Origin: Algisphaera agarilytica
Lineage (GTDB): Bacteria > Planctomycetota > Phycisphaerae > Phycisphaerales > Phycisphaeraceae
Assembly (NCBI RefSeq): GCF_014207595.1
Contig: NZ_JACHGY010000001.1
Coordinates: 3,416,836-3,480,835 of the forward strand
Direction: 5' to 3'
DNA: 64,000 bases
In this document: in pieces, positions 10,728-17,811 of the stretch
Layout: each line of letters starts with the position of its first letter
Position numbering within the stretch: the first letter of the stretch is position 1
Notes under the pieces: model-generated
Told to the model about the DNA's origin: nothing
Database searches by the model: none
The model's input: only the letters and a program-made list of their open reading frames with translations
Made by a program: the position numbers and the translations under genes

Positions 10728-11192
10728 TTACCCCCTCGCGCCCTTAATCAGTTCGTCGGTCAGCTTGTCCACGTCGATGGCCGCGATCTGCTTCTGTGCC
10801 AGCTTGGCAAGTGCGGCGTCGGCATCCTGGAGCTGGCGGACCATGTTGTGCATCGCCTTACGCTGATCGGGGTGCGGGTAGAACTCGCAGATCGCATCGG
10901 TCAGGGCGATCTGTGCCCTCGCCAGCGCATCGCCGGTGACGCGGTAGCCAAACTCGGCGTCGGTCATTCCCTTAGCCTCGAACTGCTCGCGGCAGGCGAT
11001 GATTACGCAGAGGCCACAGAACACCCAATCGGTGAGTATCCGCATGAGCGCCGGTGTTTCGGTCGTTGACGCGAAGCCGACGCCCAGCTCGCTTTCGACT
11101 GTCTGAAAGAACTTGTAGCCGGTTTGGATAGACCACTTCGTACCGGCATTGTCTTTGAACGCGAACGACTTTGTTGTTTTAGTCTTCTTCAT
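10728..11192 (-). CDS. Putative phage tail assembly chaperone
   Basis: The 154-residue soluble protein starts MKKTKTTKSFAFKDNAGTKWSIQTGY. Its position immediately upstream of the tape measure gene is that of the G-type tail assembly chaperone. Sequence similarity to a named family could not be established by eye, so the call is positional. AGCAGGAC before the ATG serves as the ribosome-binding site. No slippery heptamer for a G/GT-type frameshift was seen at its 3' end. Confidence 0.5.
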   Translation of the reverse strand: MKKTKTTKSFAFKDNAGTKWSIQTGYKFFQTVESELGVGFASTTETPALMRILTDWVFCGLCVIIACREQFEAKGMTDAEFGYRVTGDALARAQIALTDAICEFYPHPDQRKAMHNMVRQLQDADAALAKLAQKQIAAIDVDKLTDELIKGARG

Positions 11193-11265
11193 GTCCTGCT
11201 TTCATAAAAACCGGCCAGGGCACCAACTCGCCCCGTCCGGCTGTTAGCGATAACGTGTCGCCTGT

Positions 11266-11301
11266 AAAACCCACCGCCCCGACCAGATTTGAGGCGGTGG
11301 G
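11266..11301 (-). terminator. Rho-independent terminator within the phage gene row
   Basis: On the minus strand CCCACCGCC and GGCGGTGGG (11301-11293 and 11278-11270) form a perfect 9-bp stem followed by TTTT. It separates the small-gene block (11341 and up) from the chaperone and tape measure genes. Confidence 0.65.
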
Positions 11302-11340
11302 CAGGAGTCCGCACTATCACAGTGCGGCCGTTATGAAATC

Positions 11341-11613
11341 TCATTTGACACGGGCCTTTGCGCCATACCGTGAACCGAACCGGCGGCGATTGAGCCTCTC
11401 GGTCTCGTCGGACAGCCGGTTCCACTCGGTAAGCGTGTGGCCGTCGCCCCCGAAATCGTCGAGTGATAGTTCGGAGCCTCTCTCCCCATATCCACAGACG
11501 CCCACGACCTTGTAACGTGGTTCACGCTTTGGCTTGACTGCTAAGCGCGGGGCAGCGGCGTTGGATTGGACGCGGATGAGTTCTGCGAATGTCTTTCGGG
11601 TGGAGCTTGTCAT
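11341..11613 (-). CDS. Small hypothetical phage protein
   Basis: The product is 90 residues, basic at the N-terminus (STRKTFAELIRVQ) and C-terminus, with a central acidic patch (ERGSELSLDDFGGDG). No family is recognised. AGGAA lies about 9 nt before the ATG. It is the last gene of the block upstream of the terminator at 11266-11301. The overlapping 78-codon frame at 11189-11425 is rejected. Confidence 0.55.
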   Translation of the reverse strand: MTSSTRKTFAELIRVQSNAAAPRLAVKPKREPRYKVVGVCGYGERGSELSLDDFGGDGHTLTEWNRLSDETERLNRRRFGSRYGAKARVK

Positions 11614-11640
11614 GGTGGGTTCCTAGATATGGGGTACGGA

Positions 11641-12303
11641 TTAGAACGACGCCAGCGCTGCGCGGGAGTCACGGATCGCCGTTGCGTTGTGATCGCGGCC
11701 AGATTCGGCATCGCGATGTTTCTCGGTTAATGAGCCGATGGTGATGGTGGAGTTGCCCAGGTCGCCGAGCGCGGCTGTGATGAGTTTTGAGTTGCGGGCT
11801 TTGCCTTGCCAGTTGATGCAGCCTCCCGCGTTCTGGCTGTCGTATGGCCTCGCCTCGTAGTGGCCGCTCGCCACCATCTTTTCGATCCAGTCGGCATCCA
11901 ATCGCTCGACCTCGGCCCTGCAGTGCTCGCGGTAAGCTTCGGCGTCCTTCCGTACAAGCTTGACCACATCGATTACCGTCGAGCAGGCTCGCATCGCGTC
12001 TCGAAACAGCGTGATAGCCCGCTCGTGGATTGTGCCGTTGGACTTGATCGCCTTGTCGGTGAGCTCCACCGGGTCGGCGCATTTGAACGCGTGGTTCTCG
12101 TCCTCCAACTTGGTCTTGGTCGCGGCGAGTTTGGCCAGGGTTGAGTTGATTTCCACTACAGCCGACTCGGTTTCGTCGCTGAACCAGTCATACACCTGGA
12201 ACGGTGATGGGATGGCGACGCCCAGGCGGGTTCGTAGCCGCGTGTTGGGGTCTTGGGGCGGGCGGTGGCCTCGGGTGGGGGTAAATGGTCGATCGATGCT
12301 CAT
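11641..12303 (-). CDS. Hypothetical phage protein, partly coiled coil
   Basis: The 220-residue product starts MSIDRPFTPTRGHRPP. Residues about 45-110 contain a helical, charged segment (SAVVEINSTLAKLAATKTKLEDENHAF) that looks coiled coil. The rest is helical and soluble. No family is assigned. AAGGA lies about 9 nt before the ATG at 12303, so the longer frame to 12414 is not used. Confidence 0.6.
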   Translation of the reverse strand: MSIDRPFTPTRGHRPPQDPNTRLRTRLGVAIPSPFQVYDWFSDETESAVVEINSTLAKLAATKTKLEDENHAFKCADPVELTDKAIKSNGTIHERAITLFRDAMRACSTVIDVVKLVRKDAEAYREHCRAEVERLDADWIEKMVASGHYEARPYDSQNAGGCINWQGKARNSKLITAALGDLGNSTITIGSLTEKHRDAESGRDHNATAIRDSRAALASF

Positions 12304-12420
12304 GGTTCGCGTCCTTGCGAGGGGGGGGGAGAGATAACAATCCGTTTTGATCATTTTCTCAGGATAAAAACAACAAACAACAAAACTTTGAACGGTTTTG
12401 TGTTGAGGGAACAAAAACTT

Positions 12421-12600
12421 TCACCTTCGGATGACCACATAGCGCGTCGGGTCGCCGAATTCATTAGTGCAGGTCAGACATTCGCATCTCAGCTCGCGCG
12501 ACTCGCCACCCAGCTGGCGGCTGTGCGTGATCTTTCGCTCAATCGACCCGCACTTAGGGCAACGGGCGGCGGTTTCGGTGACGGCGGGGATTTTGCTCAT
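12421..12600 (-). CDS. Small zinc-ribbon protein, Ogr/Com-like
   Basis: The 59-residue product carries RCPKCGS and, after about 20 residues, LRCECLTCTNEF, an arrangement like the zinc-binding regulators Ogr/Delta of P2-type phages or Com of Mu. In those phages the protein activates late genes or regulates translation. Here the role is inference from the cysteine pattern. Its ATG overlaps the TGA of the upstream gene as ATGA, so the two are translationally coupled, which also fixes the start at 12600. Confidence 0.6.
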   Translation of the reverse strand: MSKIPAVTETAARCPKCGSIERKITHSRQLGGESRELRCECLTCTNEFGDPTRYVVIRR

Positions 12601-12932
12601 TGCTCCGCCTCCACCAACTGCACCGCGCGGGTGCTGCCCGTCTTGACCACGCGCCACAGCCCCGCAGCTTCGCCAGACTTCAACGCACGGCTGAACGCAA
12701 CCGCCTCGCGATTGGTCGGAGAATGGCCCAGGATGGCCGCAGCGCTTGCGGGGGCGACACCGGCCTCGGCATCTGTCTGCATGGCGTCATACGCCGTTCT
12801 AGCGGCTGTATATCGCTGCCACGCATCCACGGTGATGGGGTCGGGTCTTGCAGGCGGTTCGGTATCCTTGGCCTGCTCAAACCAGCGGCGTGCGTGGGCC
12901 AAAATGGCGGCTTGTAAGTTGCTTTCGATCAT
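12597..12932 (-). CDS. Hypothetical phage protein with possible winged-helix region
   Basis: The product is 111 residues. The C-terminal half, PASAAAILGHSPTNREAVAFSRALKSGEAAGLWRVVKTG, has the spacing of a helix-turn-helix followed by a wing, so it may bind DNA. No family is recognised. GAGGG lies upstream of the ATG, and the stop overlaps the start of the zinc-ribbon gene by 4 bp. Confidence 0.6.
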   Translation of the reverse strand: MIESNLQAAILAHARRWFEQAKDTEPPARPDPITVDAWQRYTAARTAYDAMQTDAEAGVAPASAAAILGHSPTNREAVAFSRALKSGEAAGLWRVVKTGSTRAVQLVEAEQ

Positions 12933-13019
12933 GGGGTTGCCCTCGGTGTAAGTCAGGGATTAACAAAGTCGGATTTGTGCGAGCTTCCGTTGGTGTCGGG
13001 GGGTTGGGCTTTCGGCTTA

Positions 13020-13046
13020 AGGACCCGTTGGGGGGGTACGGGTCCT
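13020..13046. terminator. Terminator-like inverted repeat
   Basis: AGGACCCGT and ACGGGTCCT form a perfect 9-bp stem around a 9-nt G-rich loop. It lies 55 bp beyond the stop of the minus-strand gene 13102-13293. There is no T-run on that strand, so termination is only possible. Confidence 0.35.
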
Positions 13047-13101
13047 CTTTCGCTTCCGGTGTGATGGCACACTTCGGGAACGTGTCACAACACATAACTC
13101 C

Positions 13102-13293
13102 CTACCTCCCGCACCTCGATTCGCGCAGTTCGGTCGATACGTTCAGCGCTAACGCCTCAGTGACGACCAACAAGCCGACCTGCTCACGTCGATCTTCACC
13201 GGCTTCTGCTGCCTCAGCGGCTTCCGTCAGTGTGTTTGCGAGCTTTCGCCAGCGTTCACGGGTTACGGGGCTCACAGGGTGCTTAGTGCTCAT
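13102..13293 (-). CDS. Small hypothetical phage protein
   Basis: The 63-residue product is helical and charged (TRERWRKLANTLTEAAEAAEAGEDRREQVGLLVV), with no recognised family. Its ATG overlaps the TGA of the initiator-like gene as ATGA, the same coupling as other gene pairs in this row, which is the main reason to accept it. Confidence 0.55.
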   Translation of the reverse strand: MSTKHPVSPVTRERWRKLANTLTEAAEAAEAGEDRREQVGLLVVTEALALNVSTELRESRCGR

Positions 13294-14486
13294 TGATTTT
13301 CTCCCGTGGTGCCCACGCCACGACCGGCACCCACCGACGCGTTAGCGTCGGAAGTGTTCGTTGGGTTTTCCTTCGTTGGGTTTGCTTCTATGGGTCTACT
13401 TCTATGGTGCACGCTGGAGCGGACACCCCCTGCACGTTTATCGTGCACCGGGTGCACGTTTTCTGTTGGGGGAGGTGTCCGTTTATCGTGCACCCCCTGC
13501 ACGTTGAGCGTGCACCCTTGGCGGTCAGATTCGGCCGTCTCAAGCTGGCGAAGTGCGGCGTGGGCGACCTCGCGGGGGCCGACTTCGAGCTGTTCCGAGA
13601 TATCCGCAATCTTGGGTGCCGAGCTTCGCCAGGCGTCCAGGTTGTCCAGCCCAAGCCGGTCCTCGCTCGTGTACGTGGCGTTGAGCTGGTCGCACTCGCC
13701 AACGATGATCTGCATGCGTGTGCTTACCGCCTCGGCAACAGCGTCGTCGTCAATCCACCCAGACCCTGCGCGACCTTCATCCTCAAGCGATGGCCCGGCT
13801 GGGTTCTGCAACCCGAACTCGGCTACAGGCGGCTTATCATCGACGTTGAAGGCCCGCTCAAGGGTCGTGGACATGGCGACCACACCCGCTATCACAATGT
13901 CTTCCCAAGCGAAGGGGGCGGCCTTGTGGTCGGGTACCTCTGCCGTCCAGCAAGGGTTGAATTCTGCGAGCACGGGATAGGCATCAAGCATCACGCGCTG
14001 GGTCGTACTGGCCGGTAGGCCCTGCCTGTAGGCCCGTACGGCCTTGCCTGTGGTTTGGCGCTGCCCTTCAAGTGCGGCCATTACATCGGCTGGACCGGGC
14101 CGCTGCTGCTCTGCTCGGTGCATCCCGTTCTCGTCCACATGCGTGAGGCAGTAGACGTTGGGGCGTCCCGAGGTGCCGCCACCGCCAAGCGTTCGCATCT
14201 GCTTCGCCCCGATGTCGGTGTACATGGGCCAGTCAATCACCGCGATCAGGCCAGCTCGTTCAAGCCCGCGTGTCGCCTCGCTCATGGATTGGCGGCGTGT
14301 GATCCCGGTGATCTTCGTAAGCGTCTTATGTGAAGGCCACACCAGCCCCGAGTTGCCGGGTGCGAAGTGTTCGGCCAGGGCGATGTACACCCGTAGCTCG
14401 TTGCCTGTGAGCTCTGAGAGCCAGTGGCGGGTAAAGCCGTTGGTCAGGGCGATGAACCGGTCTAGGCGATCGAGTTTTGGGCTCAT
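13290..14486 (-). CDS. Winged-helix replication-initiator-like protein
   Basis: The 398-residue product starts MSPKLDRLDRFIALTNGFTR. Residues about 25-85 (LTGNELRVYIALAEHFAPG, LVWPSHKTLTKITGITRRQSMSEATRGLERAGLIAV) form a winged-helix domain like those of plasmid and phage initiators (HTH_36, lambda O type). The C-terminal third is hydrophilic and repetitive (VHDKR twice). The DNA coding that third holds a cluster of TGCAC repeats, as expected if the origin lies in the initiator gene. The ATG at 14486 overlaps the upstream TGA as ATGA and is chosen over 14498. The initiator function is inference. Confidence 0.6.
   Translation of the reverse strand: MSPKLDRLDRFIALTNGFTRHWLSELTGNELRVYIALAEHFAPGNSGLVWPSHKTLTKITGITRRQSMSEATRGLERAGLIAVIDWPMYTDIGAKQMRTLGGGGTSGRPNVYCLTHVDENGMHRAEQQRPGPADVMAALEGQRQTTGKAVRAYRQGLPASTTQRVMLDAYPVLAEFNPCWTAEVPDHKAAPFAWEDIVIAGVVAMSTTLERAFNVDDKPPVAEFGLQNPAGPSLEDEGRAGSGWIDDDAVAEAVSTRMQIIVGECDQLNATYTSEDRLGLDNLDAWRSSAPKIADISEQLEVGPREVAHAALRQLETAESDRQGCTLNVQGVHDKRTPPPTENVHPVHDKRAGGVRSSVHHRSRPIEANPTKENPTNTSDANASVGAGRGVGTTGENQ
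13407..13515. repeat. Iteron-like cluster of TGCAC repeats inside the initiator-like gene
   Basis: Seven TGCAC cores fall in 109 bp, at 13408, 13431, 13444, 13453, 13489, 13498 and 13511, most inside the palindrome GTGCAC. Two longer units are exact direct repeats: CACCCCCTGCACGTT (13424 and 13491) and GTTTATCGTGCACC (13436 and 13481). The spacing is mirror-like (23, 13, 9, 36, 9, 13). This suits a replication origin bound by the encoded protein, but coding repeats in a low-complexity tail are an alternative. Confidence 0.5.
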
Positions 14487-14704
14487 CCTCGCCCCCAAGC
14501 GCCGCGCAACAGGCCTTCAGAGGCAAAGCGGTAGGCGTCGATGCGGTGATACCGCTCGCCGTCGATTTCGTGATCCGCTTGTTCGATGTGAGCCATGAAC
14601 GTTTGCCCTCCAGACTTGCCACCGATGGCGGTGCAAAGTTGGTATCCGGGGCTTTGTTCGTGGTCGTGGGTGGGTACGATGTGGGTGTTCGGGGAATCTT
14701 CCAT
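14483..14704 (-). CDS. Small hypothetical phage protein
   Basis: The 73-residue product begins MEDSPNTHIVPTHDHEQSPG and has no recognised family. GGAG lies 9 nt before the ATG at 14704, which is preferred over an upstream GTG at 14725. Its TGA overlaps the ATG of the initiator-like gene. Confidence 0.5.
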   Translation of the reverse strand: MEDSPNTHIVPTHDHEQSPGYQLCTAIGGKSGGQTFMAHIEQADHEIDGERYHRIDAYRFASEGLLRGAWGRG

Positions 14705-14780
14705 GTCTTTGATCTCCGCCGACACCCGCTTTAGCTGGGCTTGGTGTCGGCTAGGCGCGCGGCGTCCGTGCCGCGCTGGG

Positions 14781-15038
14781 TTAGGCGATGTATTGGGTGC
14801 GGCCAGGCGTCACTCGACGGCGGTGCCTCCGTTTGGGCTGGGGCGTCGATGCGGCCTTGGCGTCGGCGATGTACTGAGCGAGCGATTCAGGCTCGACTCG
14901 CCACTCGCGCCGCTTGGCGGTCGGGTCGAGATACCAGGCTTCGATGAGGCCGCGCTCGAACAGCGACACTGCGGCGTCGTAGCCGCAGTTCAATGCCTCG
15001 CACACGTCACGGGTCTTAAGGGGCTTTGCGTTCTTCAT
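14781..15038 (-). CDS. Excisionase-like small DNA-binding protein
   Basis: The 85-residue product has a helix-turn-helix/MerR-like region at residues about 7-58 (LKTRDVCEALNCGYDAAVSLFERGLIEAWYLD, then EWRVEPESLAQYIADAK), followed by an arginine-rich tail. Size, fold and location in an integrase-containing element suit an excisionase or recombination directionality factor, though a regulator is equally possible. It is the first gene after a terminator, so it probably has its own promoter in 15039-15057. Confidence 0.55.
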   Translation of the reverse strand: MKNAKPLKTRDVCEALNCGYDAAVSLFERGLIEAWYLDPTAKRREWRVEPESLAQYIADAKAASTPQPKRRHRRRVTPGRTQYIA

Positions 15039-15057
15039 GGGTTCATAAATACCCACG

Positions 15058-15083
15058 AAAAAACCACCCTCAATTGGGTGGTT
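15058..15083 (-). terminator. Rho-independent terminator after gene 15117-15683
   Basis: On the minus strand AACCACCC and GGGTGGTT form a perfect 8-bp stem around a 6-nt loop, and the T-run begins inside the second arm and extends to 15058. It separates the integrase-side genes from the excisionase-like gene. Confidence 0.8.
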
Positions 15084-15116
15084 AGCGCTTCATGTTCGAT
15101 AGCGTACGATCGCGCG

Positions 15117-15683
15117 CTATCCGGTTCGATCCGGCCTCAAAATGTCGGCGGCATCAGGGTTTCTGGACTCAATGGCATCCAGGTCAAAGACATATTTCTT
15201 GCCTTTCGGCGGGCTGAGCTGCCGGTGCGGGATGGTGCTGTCACTCAGAAGCGTGCGCTTGTCCATACCCAGCAGCTCTGCAACCCGCTTGGGGTATTCG
15301 GGGCGAGTGTAGTTCTCGATAGAAACCCCCTCTGATGCTGGCGGTGTCTTGATCTTCCAAAACTTCGGGCGAGGGATTAGAGAGGGGGGCTTCGCTTTGC
15401 TTGACCGCTTCAGACAGCGACGGGCTAGGTCTAGCCACAAATCTTCGTTGGCCGCATCGGGCTTGCTATCGATTTCAGCGCAGAGGCTGGCAAACGATTG
15501 CCTCAGCAGCTCGCCCGCGCTGTCCCAGTCGCTCCTGATGCTTGCTGAGGGCTTATAGTGATTCGTTAGTTCCGCACGAAACTGCCCCCATTCAGCCTCA
15601 GCGAAAAGCTCTTCGGTCCTAGCGATAGAGTCTGCTCGGACAGCGATCTCAACGCGGCGCTTCAGCATCTCTTGTTCAAGCAT
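15117..15683 (-). CDS. Hypothetical phage-element protein
   Basis: The 188-residue product starts MLEQEMLKRRVEIAVRADSIARTEELFAEAEW, probably helical. A basic proline-rich middle follows, and the C-terminus (YPKRVAELLGMDKRTLLSDSTIPHRQLSPPKGKKYVFDLDAIES) reads like a DNA-binding helix-turn-helix of the excisionase or Cro type. No family is recognised. It is followed by a clear terminator. Confidence 0.55.
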   Translation of the reverse strand: MLEQEMLKRRVEIAVRADSIARTEELFAEAEWGQFRAELTNHYKPSASIRSDWDSAGELLRQSFASLCAEIDSKPDAANEDLWLDLARRCLKRSSKAKPPSLIPRPKFWKIKTPPASEGVSIENYTRPEYPKRVAELLGMDKRTLLSDSTIPHRQLSPPKGKKYVFDLDAIESRNPDAADILRPDRTG

Positions 15684-15812
15684 GTGTTTTCACCTTTCAA
15701 CCGGCTGCACCGCCCCCGCCGCCAAGGTGATGGACGGCAGGGGCGGAGCGTTGTGGGAGCTACCCACACCGGCATTGATATTGTAAACGGCTGTTGGTCG
15801 GGGCCGGGTAGT
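15684..15812. repeat. Intergenic region with an inverted repeat
   Basis: CCGCCCC-GCCG near 15709 pairs with CGGC-GGGGCGG near 15747, giving an 11-bp stem with one bulge on each side. There is no T-run, so it is recorded as a hairpin of unknown role between two minus-strand genes. Confidence 0.4.
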
Positions 15813-16241
15813 TCATTTCACCCACGGTAAATCATCCACGCTTCGCCCCAAGTCGTGGTCGTGGCCATCGTCGTGACGGCTTTGCTCGGATTCACGCCAA
15901 TGCTCGAACGCCTCGGCGAATCGGGGATCAAACTCCACGCCCGCCCGCCCCATGACGTCGTACAAGGCAAACAGCGGCGCTGCGGCTTCTAGCTCCATGC
16001 CCTCGGCCACATCATCCCAACACCACGTCCACAGCTCCCACGCTCGCCGCAAGGCGTCTGGCGTCTTTCCAGGCGGATCGGGGAAGCGCGGAGGATCGAA
16101 GTTGACGGGCCATGGCGGTGGGTAGTCTTTAGGGGCTGGCCGGTCCCGGCGTCGGCTGTTCTGTGAGATGTCGTATCGGGCCTGATGGAGAGGGTCGTTA
16201 AAGCGTCTGCGTTCAGCAGGTAGAATCGGGGTAGCTGTCAT
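15813..16241 (-). CDS. Hypothetical phage-element protein
   Basis: The 142-residue soluble product has a proline- and arginine-rich N-terminal third, a central segment RRAWELWTWCWDDVAEGMELEAAAPLFALYDVMGRAGVEFDPRFAEAFEHW, and an acidic histidine-rich tail (HDDGHDHDLG). No family is recognised. It precedes the integrase on the same strand with about 90 bp between. That gap contains GGTCCGA with TCGGACC, possibly the integrase terminator. Confidence 0.5.
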   Translation of the reverse strand: MTATPILPAERRRFNDPLHQARYDISQNSRRRDRPAPKDYPPPWPVNFDPPRFPDPPGKTPDALRRAWELWTWCWDDVAEGMELEAAAPLFALYDVMGRAGVEFDPRFAEAFEHWRESEQSRHDDGHDHDLGRSVDDLPWVK

Positions 16242-16333
16242 CGGTGGTTACCTCATCGATGGTGGTCAGAGCCGCTTTGGTGTCCTACCACCGTTGCGGC
16301 TCGCTTATTTGGCGGGTCCGACGCTCGGACCGC

Positions 16334-17554
16334 TCACTTGTCATACAACCAGCGATAAACGTGGTCGCTCACCGCGCGTAGGGCGGTGTAGTCTTCTTCC
16401 TCGACGTAGTGTTCGAGCATCTCGCCGTCGGCGTGACCCATAATGACTTTGACGGCGTCGCTGTTGCCGCTGCGCTTGCCGATGGTGGCGAACGTCGTGC
16501 GGAACACGCGGAAGCCCCAACCCTTCGGGCGGTCGATCTCGGCCATACGGCAAAGCACCAGGAACCGCTGGAACACGTCGTCGTAGTGGACCACGGCTTT
16601 TATTTCACCCCGGTCGCCGCGCCGTACCTCGCCCGCACTGGTCAGCGGTCGCCCTGTAGGCGACAGGAGCAGCTTGTCGGCGTCCCTTGGGTTGGTGGGG
16701 GTGGGGCGGTCGGCCTGTGCCTCGTCAATGGCGTCGAGCGTCTCCTGCCATACGGGGCAGATACGCGGCACCATCGTCTTGGGGCGGGGCATATCGATCA
16801 GCATAAGGTCGCGGTCGATGTGGGCTTCCTCCAGGTCGCCGCAGTCGGTCGCGCCGAAACCGCAGTTGATGGCCAGCAGGATGCAAGCACGGTCCAGGGG
16901 GGTGCCGACGGCGAGTAGCTTGTGAATCTGTTCGGGCGTGAATAGCCGCTTGCGTCCCTGCTCACGCGACTGGCGCAGGGATCGTTTCAGGCTCTTGACT
17001 GCGAAGTTGTTGCCGAAGCGGGGGGCGTTGGTAAGTAGCTCGGCGTCCTCATACGCCCAGCGGAACACGGTCTTGATGGCGTTCGTGTAGTTCGCCATCG
17101 TCTCGGGCCGGTAGTTCGCCTTGAGCCGGTTCCTGAGCCGTGCGAAGTCTGCGGGCTTCAGGTCGTCGGCGTCCGTCTGAGCGCCCAGCACATCGGCCAC
17201 AATGGCCCCTGCGCGGCGGTAGCGGTTGAATGTCGCCGCACCGATGCCGCCCTCGGTCACTTGGTCTAGGTCGCGTCGCGTCTCCCTCACGTCGGCCTCG
17301 CGGTCGGCGAGATATTCGTTGAAGATGCCCGCAACGGTCACGCTGCCAGACGACGGCGAAGTGTTGGCCGGTCGCCCGGCGTGTAGATCGGCGGCGACAG
17401 CGAGATAGCGGTCGAGCGCCCCGTCGGGGGCGTCCCAGCCCCCGAAGTAGTGAATCTTGCCGAGTATTTTCTTACACCACTGCCCATTCTTGTGGGCGGT
17501 CATCTTTGTGACCTTGGTGTGGGGCCATTTGGGCTTCCGTGCCTGATTTGCCAT
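16334..17554 (-). CDS. Tyrosine recombinase (integrase) of the element
   Basis: The 406-residue product has an N-terminal arm region, a SAM-like core-binding domain (about residues 75-190) and a catalytic domain (about 205-400). MGHADGEMLEHYVEE gives the second His and the nucleophilic Tyr, and FRTTFATIG gives the second Arg. The first catalytic Arg, normally in a GLR motif, is replaced in NCGFGATDCGDL, and the His that precedes the second Arg by three residues is Arg. I recall GFG-type motifs in planctomycete integrases, but cannot check here. It lies just 3' of tRNA-Arg, its likely target. GGAG lies 8 nt before the ATG. Confidence 0.88.
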   Translation of the reverse strand: MANQARKPKWPHTKVTKMTAHKNGQWCKKILGKIHYFGGWDAPDGALDRYLAVAADLHAGRPANTSPSSGSVTVAGIFNEYLADREADVRETRRDLDQVTEGGIGAATFNRYRRAGAIVADVLGAQTDADDLKPADFARLRNRLKANYRPETMANYTNAIKTVFRWAYEDAELLTNAPRFGNNFAVKSLKRSLRQSREQGRKRLFTPEQIHKLLAVGTPLDRACILLAINCGFGATDCGDLEEAHIDRDLMLIDMPRPKTMVPRICPVWQETLDAIDEAQADRPTPTNPRDADKLLLSPTGRPLTSAGEVRRGDRGEIKAVVHYDDVFQRFLVLCRMAEIDRPKGWGFRVFRTTFATIGKRSGNSDAVKVIMGHADGEMLEHYVEEEDYTALRAVSDHVYRWLYDK

Positions 17555-17566
17555 CTTGGTCGCTCC

Positions 17567-17586
17567 GGTTGTCGTTCCGGTTGTCG
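17567..17586. repeat. Tandem GGTTGTCG motifs near the right end
   Basis: GGTTGTCG occurs at 17567-17574 and 17579-17586, between the integrase start and the right attachment repeat, and in palindromic form at the left end (2978-2993). An inverted GCAATC/GATTGC pair follows at 17586-17605. These are candidate arm-type or excisionase sites. Confidence 0.45.
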
Positions 17587-17622
17587 CAATCTGAGTTTGG
17601 ATTGCGAATCGCCTTGTTTTGT

Positions 17623-17659
17623 AGGCGATATGCGATTATAGCAATACCCTCGACAGGAT
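17623..17659. repeat. Right attachment-site copy, overlapping tRNA-Arg
   Basis: This is the partner of the repeat at 2828-2864. The part from 17645 onward is the 3' end of the tRNA gene and the part before it is element-derived. The intact tRNA lies on this side, next to the integrase, as is usual for tRNA-targeting elements. Confidence 0.72.
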
Positions 17660-17718
17660 TCGAACCTGTGACCGTCGGCTTAGAAGGCCGGTGCTCTATC
17701 CAGCTGAGCTACGAGGGC
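17645..17718 (-). tRNA. tRNA-Arg(UCU)
   Basis: Read on the minus strand the 74-nt gene folds as a cloverleaf: acceptor GCCCTCG with CGAGGGT, D arm GCTC/GAGC, anticodon stem-loop with loop CTTCTAA (anticodon TCT), and T arm ACAGG-TTCGAAT-CCTGT. CCA is not encoded. The outermost anticodon-stem pair is C-A, and pair 1-72 is G-T. The 3' end is part of the attachment repeat of the integrated element. Confidence 0.95.
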
Positions 17719-17727
17719 GTGGCCCCC

Positions 17728-17733
17728 ATGATA
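17728..17733 (-). promoter_or_regulatory. Putative -10 element of tRNA-Arg
   Basis: TATCAT on the minus strand lies 9 nt before the 5' end of the tRNA gene and fits the TANNNT pattern found before many genes here. Confidence 0.4.
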
Positions 17734-17811
17734 TCGACCGGCGGGATCGGGATGGCGGTGGTTAGCCACAGCACCCCGGGACATGGAACCGGGGCGAAAG
17801 GTGGGGCGGAT

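Noticed and set aside
11189-11425. 78-codon frame between the chaperone-like gene and gene 11341
   Set aside because: It overlaps gene 11341-11613 and runs through a clear terminator hairpin, with no Shine-Dalgarno sequence.
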